Source: Eubacteriales bacterium
Lineage (GTDB): Bacteria > Bacillota > Clostridia > Lachnospirales > Lachnospiraceae
DNA: 64,000 nucleotides
Direction: 5' to 3'
Assembly (NCBI GenBank): GCA_030525875.1
Contig: JAUNDV010000004.1
Coordinates: 1-64,000, forward strand
The position numbers and the translations under genes were made by a program. Shown here in pieces: positions 53,085 to 60,996 of the stretch. Below the pieces are notes generated by a model. The model was not told where the DNA came from and ran no database searches. It saw nothing but the letters and a program-made list of their open reading frames with translations. Position 1 is the first letter of the stretch. Each line of letters begins with the position of its first letter.

Positions 53085-53165
53085 GATAAAAATATGTATT
53101 TAGTAGGCTATTTTAGCTCTTTTGTACACTAAATGCAAGTTAATAAACTAAAGGGGAGGATGTTT

Positions 53166-54353
53166 ATGAAAAAACTTAACACAAGAAATTTATTTCTTAT
53201 TGCGTTCACACTATTTTCTATGTTTTTCGGTGCTGGAAATCTTATTTTTCCACCATTTCTTGGATATGAAGCAGGTTTAAACGCCGTCCCTGCATTTTTA
53301 GGATTTGCTGCTACAGCAGTTGCATTTCCAATACTTGGAGTTGCAGCAACAGCCAAAGCAGGAGGTGTTGATGCCCTCTGCGAGAAGGTACATCCTAAAT
53401 TTGGCTTCTTTTTTTCAGTTGCTGTATATTTATGTATAGGACCTATGCTTGCCATACCAAGGACAGCGGGTACAAGCTATTCAATGTTTTCATTTATAAC
53501 AAGATATATTCCAGAGGGAAATATATTTGGCATGGATAGCCAGATTTTTGCAAGAATCATTTTCTCACTTGTATTTTTTACAGCTGCAGGCTGGATAGCA
53601 AAGTCACCTGAAAAGCTTAGAGAGCTGCTTGGAAAGATAATGTCTCCAATACTTATTACACTTATTATAATTATGTTTGGAGCGGCAATTATGCATATTG
53701 GTCTTCCGGTATACGAGCCATCAGAGCTCTATAAGAATGGTGCATTTTTTGAAGGCTTCCTTCAGGGCTATCAGACCATGGACACCATGGCAGCTTTGGT
53801 ATTTGGCATAATAATTGCTATGAATTTAAAAGATATGGGTATTGATGATGGCAATGACATTGCAAGGGAAACCATTAGAAGTGGTGTTATGGCAGGGATA
53901 CTTATACTTATTATCTATGGCATGATTACATTTTGCGGAGTAATAAGTGGAAGTCTCATTGAAGGAGCTACAAATGGAACGGATATACTTACTGCACTAT
54001 GTCTTGAGTTCTTCGGACCAGCGGGAGCAGTGCTTCTTGCAGCCATTTTCTTTATAGCCTGTTTCAATGTATGTATAGGACTTATCTGCAGCTGTGCAGA
54101 GTTCTTTTCAATGAAATTTAGCTTTTTTAGCTTTGATAGATGGAGAATAATACTTACAATATGGAGCTTCCTTATTTCCATAGCAGGACTTGACACCATA
54201 ATATCTATTTCAGTTCCAATACTAAGTATTATTTATCCAGTAGCTATGGTTATTATTTTCATGAATCTTGTACCAATAGCTATATTTAAAAAGCCGGTAG
54301 TACAGAGAATTGCTGTTGCATTATCGTTACTCTGTGGTATCATATCATTGTAA
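53166..54353 (+). CDS. brnQ: Branched-chain amino acid transporter BrnQ family
   Basis: LIVCS-family cation-coupled importer of Leu, Ile and Val, about 395 residues with around twelve membrane segments. The start F-S-M-F-F-G-A-G-N-L-I-F-P-P is diagnostic. The ATG at 53166 is chosen because GGGGAGG lies 5-6 bases before it; upstream in-frame ATGs lie in or before the site. It is transcribed divergently from greA. It may use the Na+ gradient made by the decarboxylase operon. Confidence 0.9.
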   Translation: MKKLNTRNLFLIAFTLFSMFFGAGNLIFPPFLGYEAGLNAVPAFLGFAATAVAFPILGVAATAKAGGVDALCEKVHPKFGFFFSVAVYLCIGPMLAIPRTAGTSYSMFSFITRYIPEGNIFGMDSQIFARIIFSLVFFTAAGWIAKSPEKLRELLGKIMSPILITLIIIMFGAAIMHIGLPVYEPSELYKNGAFFEGFLQGYQTMDTMAALVFGIIIAMNLKDMGIDDGNDIARETIRSGVMAGILILIIYGMITFCGVISGSLIEGATNGTDILTALCLEFFGPAGAVLLAAIFFIACFNVCIGLICSCAEFFSMKFSFFSFDRWRIILTIWSFLISIAGLDTIISISVPILSIIYPVAMVIIFMNLVPIAIFKKPVVQRIAVALSLLCGIISL

Positions 54354-54392
54354 TAAAAGTAACTCATAAACTAAATTTTAATAAATGGAATT

Positions 54393-55754
54393 ATGAAAAT
54401 GAAAAATAAATCAAATGAAATTGATATGCTTCATGGATCCATAACTCCAAAGATACTGTTGTTTGCAATTCCTCTTGCACTCAGCAGTATTTTGCAGTTA
54501 TTGTTTAATGCGGCAGATGTTGTTGTTTTAGGAAGATATGTGGGGGAAAATGCTCTCGCAGCAGTTGGTTCAACGAATTCACTTATAAATCTTCTTGTTA
54601 ATCTGTTTATAGGTCTTTCAGCCGGAGTTAATGTAATGGTTGCAAGGTATTATGCCAGACAGGATGAGGAAGAGGTACAGCGTATAGTTCATACATCAGT
54701 TATGACAGCCGCTGTTTGTGGGTTTATATTAATATTTGTAGGCATTATCCTGGCCAGACCGCTTCTTGAACTTATGGGTTCTCCTGAAGAAGTCATAGAT
54801 ATGAGCGTTTTATACATAAGAGTATTTTTTATTGGAATGCCTTCTGTAATGCTATATAATTTTGGAGCAGCTATACTTAGGGCGGTAGGAGATACCAAGA
54901 GACCTTTATATTTCCTTATAGTGGCAGGAATAATAAATGTTATACTTAATATATTCTTTGTAACACGTATTGAAATGGGCGTTGCCGGAGTTGCTCTTGC
55001 GACTACAATATCCAATACCATTTCAGCTTTGCTGGTTATAAGGACTCTTATGAAAGAGGAAACAGCCTTAAAGCTTCATATAAATAAGCTCAAAATAGAA
55101 TTCCCTGTTTTAAGAAAAATATTTAAGATAGGAATACCAGCAGGTCTTCAGGGATGTATTTTCTCTGTTTCAAATGTAGTTATACAGTCATCTGTAAATT
55201 CATTTGGAGCAGTTGTTATGGCAGGAAGTACAGCGGCAGCAAATATTGAGGGCTTTATTTACAATGCTATGAACGCTGTATATCAGGCAAACTTAAGCTT
55301 TACAAGCCAGAATATAGGAGCAGGAAAGTACAGCAGAATTAATAAGATAATGAAGAGCTGTATAATGCTTGTTACAGCTATAGGACTTGTAATGGGAATA
55401 TCCTCAGTTATATTTGGAAACCAGCTTCTTGGTATTTACAACAAAAATCCTGAGGTAATAAGCGCAGGCTTACTGAGATTAGAGATAATAGGCGGTCTTT
55501 ACTTTGTATGTGGCTGGATGGACGTAATAGTTGGTTCACTCAGAGGAATGGGATATGCAATATTTCCTATGGTAGTAAGTCTTATAGGTGCCTGTGGCTT
55601 CCGTATATTATGGGTATTTACAATTTTCAAGCTTAATCGTACACTTACTACATTATTTGTGGGATATCCTATAAGCTGGCTCATTACAGCTTTGGCCCAT
55701 TTTGCAACATTTTATTACTTAAGAAAAAAATTCCCTAGAGAAGATAGTATATGA
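54393..55754 (+). CDS. MATE-family efflux transporter (second copy)
   Basis: A 453-residue MATE exporter with two homologous halves of about six segments. The N-terminal I-P-L-A-L-S-S-I-L-Q-L-L-F-N-A-A-D and V-V-V-L-G-R-Y-V-G-E-N-A-L-A-A-V-G segments place it in the DinF/NorM-like group, in a different branch from the one at 3424. ATG 54393 or 54399; neither has a clear ribosome site. It follows brnQ by 39 bases and is followed closely by pncB. Confidence 0.85.
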   Translation: MKMKNKSNEIDMLHGSITPKILLFAIPLALSSILQLLFNAADVVVLGRYVGENALAAVGSTNSLINLLVNLFIGLSAGVNVMVARYYARQDEEEVQRIVHTSVMTAAVCGFILIFVGIILARPLLELMGSPEEVIDMSVLYIRVFFIGMPSVMLYNFGAAILRAVGDTKRPLYFLIVAGIINVILNIFFVTRIEMGVAGVALATTISNTISALLVIRTLMKEETALKLHINKLKIEFPVLRKIFKIGIPAGLQGCIFSVSNVVIQSSVNSFGAVVMAGSTAAANIEGFIYNAMNAVYQANLSFTSQNIGAGKYSRINKIMKSCIMLVTAIGLVMGISSVIFGNQLLGIYNKNPEVISAGLLRLEIIGGLYFVCGWMDVIVGSLRGMGYAIFPMVVSLIGACGFRILWVFTIFKLNRTLTTLFVGYPISWLITALAHFATFYYLRKKFPREDSI

Positions 55755-55770
55755 CAATGAGGAGGCAATC

Positions 55771-57231
55771 ATGTCAACACGAAATTTAACTTTACTCACA
55801 GACTTATATGAGCTAACAATGATGCAGGGATACTTTAGAAATAAGCATGCAAATGCAAATGTAATTTTTGATGCGTTCTATAGGAAAAACCCGGATGGAA
55901 ACGGTTTTGCAATAAGCTGTGGACTTGAACAGATAATAGAGCTTGTTGAAAATCTTCACTTTAGTAAAGAGGATATAGAGTATCTGGATTCTTTAAAGAT
56001 TTTTGATAAGGATTTTTTGGAGTATCTTGCTGATTTTAAATTCACAGGTGATGTCTATGCTATTCCAGAGGGAAATGTTATGTTCCCAAGAGAACCTGTT
56101 GTAAAGATCAAAGCACCTATAATGCAGGCTCAGCTTCTTGAAACAGCACTTCTTAATATAATCAACCATCAGTCTCTTATAGCCACAAAGGCCTACAGAG
56201 TTGTTCATGCCGCAAAGGGCGATGGTGTTATGGAATTTGGACTTAGAAGAGCCCAGGGACCAGATGCGGGCATATATGGCGCAAGAGCGGCAATGATAGC
56301 TGGCTGCATAGGCACATCAAATGTTCTTGCTGGACAGATGTTTGATGTCCCAGTTATGGGTACACATGCACACAGCTGGATCATGTCCTTTGATGATGAG
56401 CTTACAGCATTTAGAGAATATGCAAAGCTTTATCCAGATGCATGCATTTTGCTTGTGGATACATATGATACGCTCAAATCAGGAATTCCTAATGCCATCA
56501 AGGTATTTAAGGAGATGAGGGAAGCTGGAATAAGCTCAAAGAAATATGGAATAAGAATGGATTCAGGAGATCTGGCTTATCTTTCAAAGAAAGCCAAGAG
56601 AATGCTTGATGAAGCTGGATTTACTGATGCAGTTATTTCTGCTTCAAATGACCTGGATGAGTATCTCATTTCTGATCTTAAGAATCAGGGAGCTACTATC
56701 AATAGCTGGGGTGTAGGAACTAATCTTATAACCTCAAAGGACAATCCTTCATTTGGAGGTGTGTATAAGCTTGCGGCAATAATGGACAAGGAAACTGGCG
56801 AATATATTCCAAAGATCAAGCTCTCAGAAAATGCTGAAAAAATAACAAATCCAGGAGACAAGGTTATTTACAGAGTTTATGACAAGGAAAGCGGTAAGCT
56901 TTTTGCAGATCTTATTGCTCTTGTAGATGAAGTTTACAATGAAGATGAAGACCTTCTCTTGTTTGATCCTGTAGAAACCTGGAAGAAAACTCTTCTTAAA
57001 GCAGGAACATATACTATAAAGCCACTTATGATACCGGTATTTATAAATGGAGAATGTGTATATAAGGACAGACCTACAGTTATGGAGCTTCAGCAGGTAT
57101 TTAAGGATGAACTCGAGACTCTTTGGGATGAATCAAAGAGACTTGTAAATCCACATGAGATACATGTAGATCTTTCACAGGAGCTCTGGGATCTTAAGAA
57201 AAAGCTTTTAGATGAACATCATCATATGTAA
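55771..57231 (+). CDS. pncB: Nicotinate phosphoribosyltransferase
   Basis: Makes nicotinate mononucleotide from nicotinate and PRPP in NAD salvage. The conserved N-terminus L-L-T-D-L-Y-E-L-T-M-M-Q-G-Y and the G-T-H-A-H-S-W motif with the catalytic histidine are present. D-T-Y-D-T-L and the G-V-G-T-N-L segment follow. The length of 486 residues fits the clostridial form. GAGGAGG precedes the ATG. The PncC-type amidase at 14583 belongs to the same salvage network. Confidence 0.94.
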   Translation: MSTRNLTLLTDLYELTMMQGYFRNKHANANVIFDAFYRKNPDGNGFAISCGLEQIIELVENLHFSKEDIEYLDSLKIFDKDFLEYLADFKFTGDVYAIPEGNVMFPREPVVKIKAPIMQAQLLETALLNIINHQSLIATKAYRVVHAAKGDGVMEFGLRRAQGPDAGIYGARAAMIAGCIGTSNVLAGQMFDVPVMGTHAHSWIMSFDDELTAFREYAKLYPDACILLVDTYDTLKSGIPNAIKVFKEMREAGISSKKYGIRMDSGDLAYLSKKAKRMLDEAGFTDAVISASNDLDEYLISDLKNQGATINSWGVGTNLITSKDNPSFGGVYKLAAIMDKETGEYIPKIKLSENAEKITNPGDKVIYRVYDKESGKLFADLIALVDEVYNEDEDLLLFDPVETWKKTLLKAGTYTIKPLMIPVFINGECVYKDRPTVMELQQVFKDELETLWDESKRLVNPHEIHVDLSQELWDLKKKLLDEHHHM

Positions 57232-57282
57232 AGCTTCACCATATGTAAGTTAAATATAAAGAGTAATTTTTGAAAGTACTTC

Positions 57283-57321
57283 GGAGAAGGATATCGTTGC
57301 TTCGGTATTCTTCTCCATTTT
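57283..57321 (+). terminator. Terminator after pncB
   Basis: GGAGAAGGATA (57283-57293) pairs with TATTCTTCTCC (57306-57316) with one mismatch, followed by ATTTT. Confidence 0.65.
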
Positions 57322-57345
57322 AATTATTGTGGAAAGGATAAAAAA

Positions 57346-57867
57346 TTGGATATAGGAATACTTAGATTTATTCAGGAAAATTTTCGAAACGAATATCTGA
57401 CTGCATTTTTTAAATTTATAACATCTTTGGGAAATGCAGGATGGTTCTGGATAGCCTTAGCCTTGGTGCTTTTAATATTTAAAAAGACAAGAAGGACAGG
57501 AACAGGGACATTATTGTCATTAGGAACAGGATTTATTATAACGAATCTGTTTCTAAAAAATATAGTGAGAAGAACAAGACCATATGATGCATATAGCTTC
57601 ATCGTGCCTCTTATAGAGCATCCATCAGATTTTTCGTTTCCATCTGGGCATACCTGTGCATCATTTGCAGCAGCATTTGTGCTTTACAGGGCATTTCCTA
57701 AAAAATATAGCTGGCTTTTCTTGCTGCTTGCTGTATTAATTGCTTTTTCCAGGCTTTATCTTGGCGTGCATTATCCTTCAGATGTTTTAGCTGGCTTTGT
57801 AATAGGTGCATTTTCAGCCTGTTTGTCAGATTTAATTATGGAAAAAATAAATAAAAATAGAAAATAA
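57346..57867 (+). CDS. PAP2-family membrane phosphatase
   Basis: Lipid or undecaprenyl-pyrophosphate phosphatase type, 173 residues with about five membrane segments. The three PAP2 motifs are intact: K-N-I-V-R-R-T-R-P, P-S-G-H-T and S-R-L-Y-L-G-V-H-Y-P-S-D. The start is probably the TTG at 57346 with AAAGGATAA upstream. Substrate (undecaprenyl pyrophosphate or phosphatidate-type lipid) cannot be told. Confidence 0.88.
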   Translation: MDIGILRFIQENFRNEYLTAFFKFITSLGNAGWFWIALALVLLIFKKTRRTGTGTLLSLGTGFIITNLFLKNIVRRTRPYDAYSFIVPLIEHPSDFSFPSGHTCASFAAAFVLYRAFPKKYSWLFLLLAVLIAFSRLYLGVHYPSDVLAGFVIGAFSACLSDLIMEKINKNRK

Positions 57868-57871
57868 AATA

Positions 57872-57900
57872 TTTACATATACCCACATGGGGTATATAAT
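57872..57900 (+). promoter_or_regulatory. Promoter of the csoR-copA operon
   Basis: TTTACA (57872-57877) and TATAAT (57895-57900) with a 17-base spacer. The first CsoR operator fills the spacer. Confidence 0.8.
57879..57895. promoter_or_regulatory. CsoR operator 1 (between -35 and -10)
   Basis: ATACCCACATGGGGTAT contains TACCC-N5-GGGTA, matching CsoR-type copper operators. Lying in the promoter spacer, a bound repressor would block RNA polymerase. Confidence 0.75.
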
Positions 57901-57903
57901 GAA

Positions 57904-57922
57904 AATACCCTTTATGGGTATT
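57904..57922. promoter_or_regulatory. CsoR operator 2 (at transcription start)
   Basis: AATACCCTTTATGGGTATT contains the same TACCC-N5-GGGTA with its centre 26 bp from that of operator 1. T residues follow, so it could instead act as a weak hairpin terminator. The identical half-sites favour an operator. Confidence 0.65.
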
Positions 57923-57966
57923 TTTTGCTTTAACTATAAAATATTATTTTTCTGAAAGGAGTCTTT

Positions 57967-58263
57967 ATGTCAGAATGCTGTTCACATAAAACAAAAAAAA
58001 GAAGTGAAGAGGAGTATAAGAGCCTTATAAACAGATTAAGCAGAATCGAAGGACAGGTTAGGGGTATCAAAGCCATGCTTGAAAATGATGCATATTGCAC
58101 AGATATTCTTGTGCAGGTTGCAGCAGTAAATGCTGCGCTTAACAGCTTTAACAAGGTCCTTCTGGCAGAGCATATCAGAACCTGTGTTGCAGAAGATATT
58201 AAAGAAGGAAAAGAAGAAACTATAGATGAACTTGTAACAGTTCTTAAGAAGCTGATGAAATAA
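57967..58263 (+). CDS. csoR: Copper-sensing transcriptional repressor CsoR
   Basis: Tetrameric all-helical repressor released from DNA by Cu(I), 98 residues. The copper ligands are all present: Cys44 (A-Y-C-T-D-I-L), His69 and Cys73 (E-H-I-R-T-C). The family signature R-L-S-R-I-E-G-Q-V-R-G-I is at 23-34. Extra Cys4, Cys5 and His7 lie at the N-terminus. GAAAGGAG precedes the ATG. It is followed 21 bases later by copA, and two operators lie in its promoter. Confidence 0.93.
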   Translation: MSECCSHKTKKRSEEEYKSLINRLSRIEGQVRGIKAMLENDAYCTDILVQVAAVNAALNSFNKVLLAEHIRTCVAEDIKEGKEETIDELVTVLKKLMK

Positions 58264-58284
58264 TATAGTAAAAGAAAGGAAAAT

Positions 58285-60828
58285 ATGAAGAAATACAATA
58301 TAACGGGAATGAGCTGTGCGGCCTGCAGTTCCAGAATAGAAAAAGTTGTATCAGCCCTGGACAATGTTGAAAGCTGCTCGGTAAGCCTTCTTACAAATTC
58401 AATGGGAGTAGAAGGCGATGTTGACGCTGACACTGTCATAGAGGCTGTAAAAAAGGCAGGATATGGTGCCAGTCTTAAGGAAAATGCCAGAGGAGACAGA
58501 AAAAAGTCCTCAGCCAAGGAATATGAGGAGGCACTGGAAGACAGGGAGACTCCTATATTAAAGAGAAGACTTATTTTATCAGTAATAATTCTCCTGCCAC
58601 TTATGTACGTATCAATGGGAGGAATGATGTGGGGATGGCCTTTACCTTCATTTCTCGCGGATAATCATATGTCAATGGGCCTTTACCAGCTGGTTCTTAC
58701 CACTGCGGTAATGGTCATAAATCAGAAGTTCTTTATAAGTGGATTTACAGCTTTAATCAATAAAGCTCCAAATATGGATACACTTGTTGCACTTGGTTCT
58801 TCAGCTTCATATATATATAGTCTTGTACAGCTTTTTATTATGAGTGAAGGCTTGTCTCAGGGAAATTCTGAGCTTGTTATGAGTGCAATGCATGAGTTAT
58901 ATTTTGAGTCTGCAGCGATGATCTTAACCTTGATTACTATGGGGAAAATGCTTGAGTCCAGAGCAAAAGGAAAGACAACAGATGCACTAAAGTCTCTTAT
59001 GAAACTTGCACCTTCAACAGCAAGGATAGAGAGAAATGGTATAGAAGAGGAAGTCTATATAGAAGAGGTAGAGCCTGGAGATATATTTATTGTAAAGCAG
59101 GGAGAAACAATACCAGTAGACGGAGAGGTTTTAGATGGAGAGGCAGCAGTAAATGAAGCTTCTCTGACAGGAGAAAGTATTCCTGTTGATAAGTTAGCTG
59201 GAGATAAGGTTTCAGCAGCTACTATTAATACCTCGGGATATCTTAGATGCAGGGCAGTAAGAGTAGGAGAAGATACGACCCTATCCCAGATTATACAGAT
59301 GGTAAGTGATGCAGCAGCTACAAAGGCGCCTATAGCCAAAGTAGCAGACCGTATTTCAGGTATATTTGTACCTTCTGTTATAAGTATTGCTTTAATAACA
59401 ATGTTTGTGTGGCTTATACTTGGAAAGGACTTTGGTTTTGCTCTTGCAAGAGGTATATCTGTACTTGTAATAAGCTGTCCATGCGCACTTGGTCTTGCAA
59501 CACCTGTGGCTATAATGGTAGGAAATGGAATGGGTGCAAAGCATGGCATTATGTTTAAAACAGCTGTGTCGCTTGAAGAAACTGGAAAAGCAGATATAGT
59601 TGTTCTGGATAAAACCGGAACCATAACAAAGGGTGAGCCAAAAGTTACAGATATAATACCTGTAACAGATTTAGACGAAAATGATTTTATAAGACTTGCT
59701 GTAGGAGCAGAGTATAGGAGTGAGCACCCTTTAGCCTTTGCAATTATGGAAAATTGTAAAGAAAAATCGATAGAGGTTCCAGAAGCCAAAGAATGGAAAG
59801 GCTATGCTGGAAATGGTATAGAAGCCATTGTTGATGGATATAGGGTTGCAGCTGGTAAGCTGGATTTTATAAAGACAAAATGCACTATATCAGACGAGGT
59901 TAAAGCAATTTCCCAAAGATTGGCTGATGAAGGAAAGACACCTTTGTATTTTTCAAAGGATGGGGAGCTTATAGGTGTAATAGCAGTAGCAGATGTTATA
60001 AAAGAGGAAAGCACGGAAGCAATAAGTGAACTCAAAGGCATGGGAATGAAGGTTGTTATGCTTACCGGAGATAACCGCAATACTGCTGAGGCTATAGGAA
60101 AAGTTGCCGGTGTGGATAAGGTTATAGCCAATGTCCTGCCAGATGGAAAAGAAGAAGTTGTAAGGGAACTTATGACAAGAGGAAAGGTTATAATGGTTGG
60201 AGATGGTATCAATGATGCACCAGCACTTACCAGAGCCGACATAGGAATAGCAATAGGAGCAGGCACAGATGTTGCTATAGATGCAGCAGATATAGTTCTG
60301 ATGAAATCAAGACTTAGCGATGTTCCGGCAGCTATAAGACTTAGCAGACAGGTGCTTAAAAATATTCATGAAAATCTGTTTTGGGCCTTTTTCTATAATG
60401 CTCTTGGAATTCCACTTGCTATGGGAGTATTTATAGGTATAACAGGATGGGAATTAAATCCAATGTTTGGTGCAGCTGCCATGAGTTTATCAAGCTTTTG
60501 TGTTGTTACCAATGCATTAAGGCTTAACCTTTTCAATATATACGACAAAAAAAGAGATAAAAAGCAAAATAAAAAAATAAATATTGCTTTAGATGATATT
60601 AAGGAGGAAAATAAAATGACAACAAAGACAATGGAAATTAAGGGTATGATGTGTGGACACTGTGAGGCTCATGTAAAAAAAGCTTTGGAGGCTATTAATG
60701 GAGTAAGCACAGCAGAAGTAAGCCATACTGAAGGAACAGCTGTAGTTAGCATGGATACAGATATTGATAATGAAATTCTTAAAAATGCCGTAACAGAAGA
60801 GGGCTACGAGGTTGTTTCAATAAAGTAA
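58285..60828 (+). CDS. copA: Copper-exporting P1B-type ATPase with C-terminal CopZ-like domain
   Basis: Membrane pump exporting Cu(I), 847 residues. An N-terminal HMA domain has Cys11 and Cys14 (G-M-S-C-A-A-C). Eight membrane helices, the C-P-C triad (398-400), D-K-T-G-T with phosphorylated Asp442 and G-D-G-I-N-D-A-P-A form a typical copper pump. A second metal domain lies at the end (residues 778-847, Cys790 and Cys793, G-M-M-C-G-H-C). An internal AAGGAGG and in-frame ATG precede this last domain, as if a copZ gene had been joined to copA. Regulated by CsoR. Confidence 0.93.
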   Translation: MKKYNITGMSCAACSSRIEKVVSALDNVESCSVSLLTNSMGVEGDVDADTVIEAVKKAGYGASLKENARGDRKKSSAKEYEEALEDRETPILKRRLILSVIILLPLMYVSMGGMMWGWPLPSFLADNHMSMGLYQLVLTTAVMVINQKFFISGFTALINKAPNMDTLVALGSSASYIYSLVQLFIMSEGLSQGNSELVMSAMHELYFESAAMILTLITMGKMLESRAKGKTTDALKSLMKLAPSTARIERNGIEEEVYIEEVEPGDIFIVKQGETIPVDGEVLDGEAAVNEASLTGESIPVDKLAGDKVSAATINTSGYLRCRAVRVGEDTTLSQIIQMVSDAAATKAPIAKVADRISGIFVPSVISIALITMFVWLILGKDFGFALARGISVLVISCPCALGLATPVAIMVGNGMGAKHGIMFKTAVSLEETGKADIVVLDKTGTITKGEPKVTDIIPVTDLDENDFIRLAVGAEYRSEHPLAFAIMENCKEKSIEVPEAKEWKGYAGNGIEAIVDGYRVAAGKLDFIKTKCTISDEVKAISQRLADEGKTPLYFSKDGELIGVIAVADVIKEESTEAISELKGMGMKVVMLTGDNRNTAEAIGKVAGVDKVIANVLPDGKEEVVRELMTRGKVIMVGDGINDAPALTRADIGIAIGAGTDVAIDAADIVLMKSRLSDVPAAIRLSRQVLKNIHENLFWAFFYNALGIPLAMGVFIGITGWELNPMFGAAAMSLSSFCVVTNALRLNLFNIYDKKRDKKQNKKINIALDDIKEENKMTTKTMEIKGMMCGHCEAHVKKALEAINGVSTAEVSHTEGTAVVSMDTDIDNEILKNAVTEEGYEVVSIK
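60601..60828 (+). other. Internal ribosome site and in-frame start for a CopZ-like chaperone in copA
   Basis: AAGGAGG at 60601-60607 is a full Shine-Dalgarno sequence. The ATG at 60616 follows with an 8-base spacer and is in the copA frame (codon 778). The product would be 70 residues with M-M-C-G-H-C, the size and motif of the copper chaperone CopZ. The sequence supports both a fusion protein and a separate short protein. Confidence 0.6.
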
Positions 60829-60882
60829 AAAATTTTAATAAAAAGTTCATTTGTAAAGTTTAAAACCTTGAAAAATCCATAG

Positions 60883-60911
60883 AGTAAAACCTTTGTAAAA
60901 TGATTGTAAAA
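60883..60911 (-). promoter_or_regulatory. PhoP-box-like direct repeats upstream of the Na/Pi gene
   Basis: Read on the minus strand, TTTTACA, TTTTACA and TTTTACT recur with exactly 11-bp spacing (+ strand starts 60883, 60894, 60905). They end 5 bases before the -35. Gram-positive PhoP boxes are TT(A/C/T)ACA repeats at 11-bp periodicity. Confidence 0.55.
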
Positions 60912-60915
60912 TGCG

Positions 60916-60944
60916 TTGACGAGCCTTGTAATACTTCATATAAT
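60916..60944 (+). promoter_or_regulatory. Promoter of the Na/Pi cotransporter
   Basis: TTGACG (60916-60921) and TATAAT (60939-60944) with a 17-base spacer. The rest of 60829-60915 is AT-rich and holds the PhoP-like repeats. Confidence 0.8.
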
Positions 60945-60996
60945 GCACCTTGATGAAAGTAAAGTTTTATTAACGTTTTTGAAAGAGGAGTTATCG

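Noticed and set aside
53085..53165. T-box or amino-acid riboswitch in the brnQ leader
   Set aside because: The leader is only about 75 bases and lacks the T-box AGGGTGG core or any stable paired structure.
57930..58517. Minus-strand open frame of 195 codons over csoR and the start of copA
   Set aside because: It spans two clear + strand genes and their shared ribosome sites; a shadow.
59055..59789. Long open frame of 244 codons on the minus strand inside copA
   Set aside because: It is antisense to the conserved copper-pump core, has no ribosome site, and its Ser/Pro/Thr-rich content is typical of a shadow frame.
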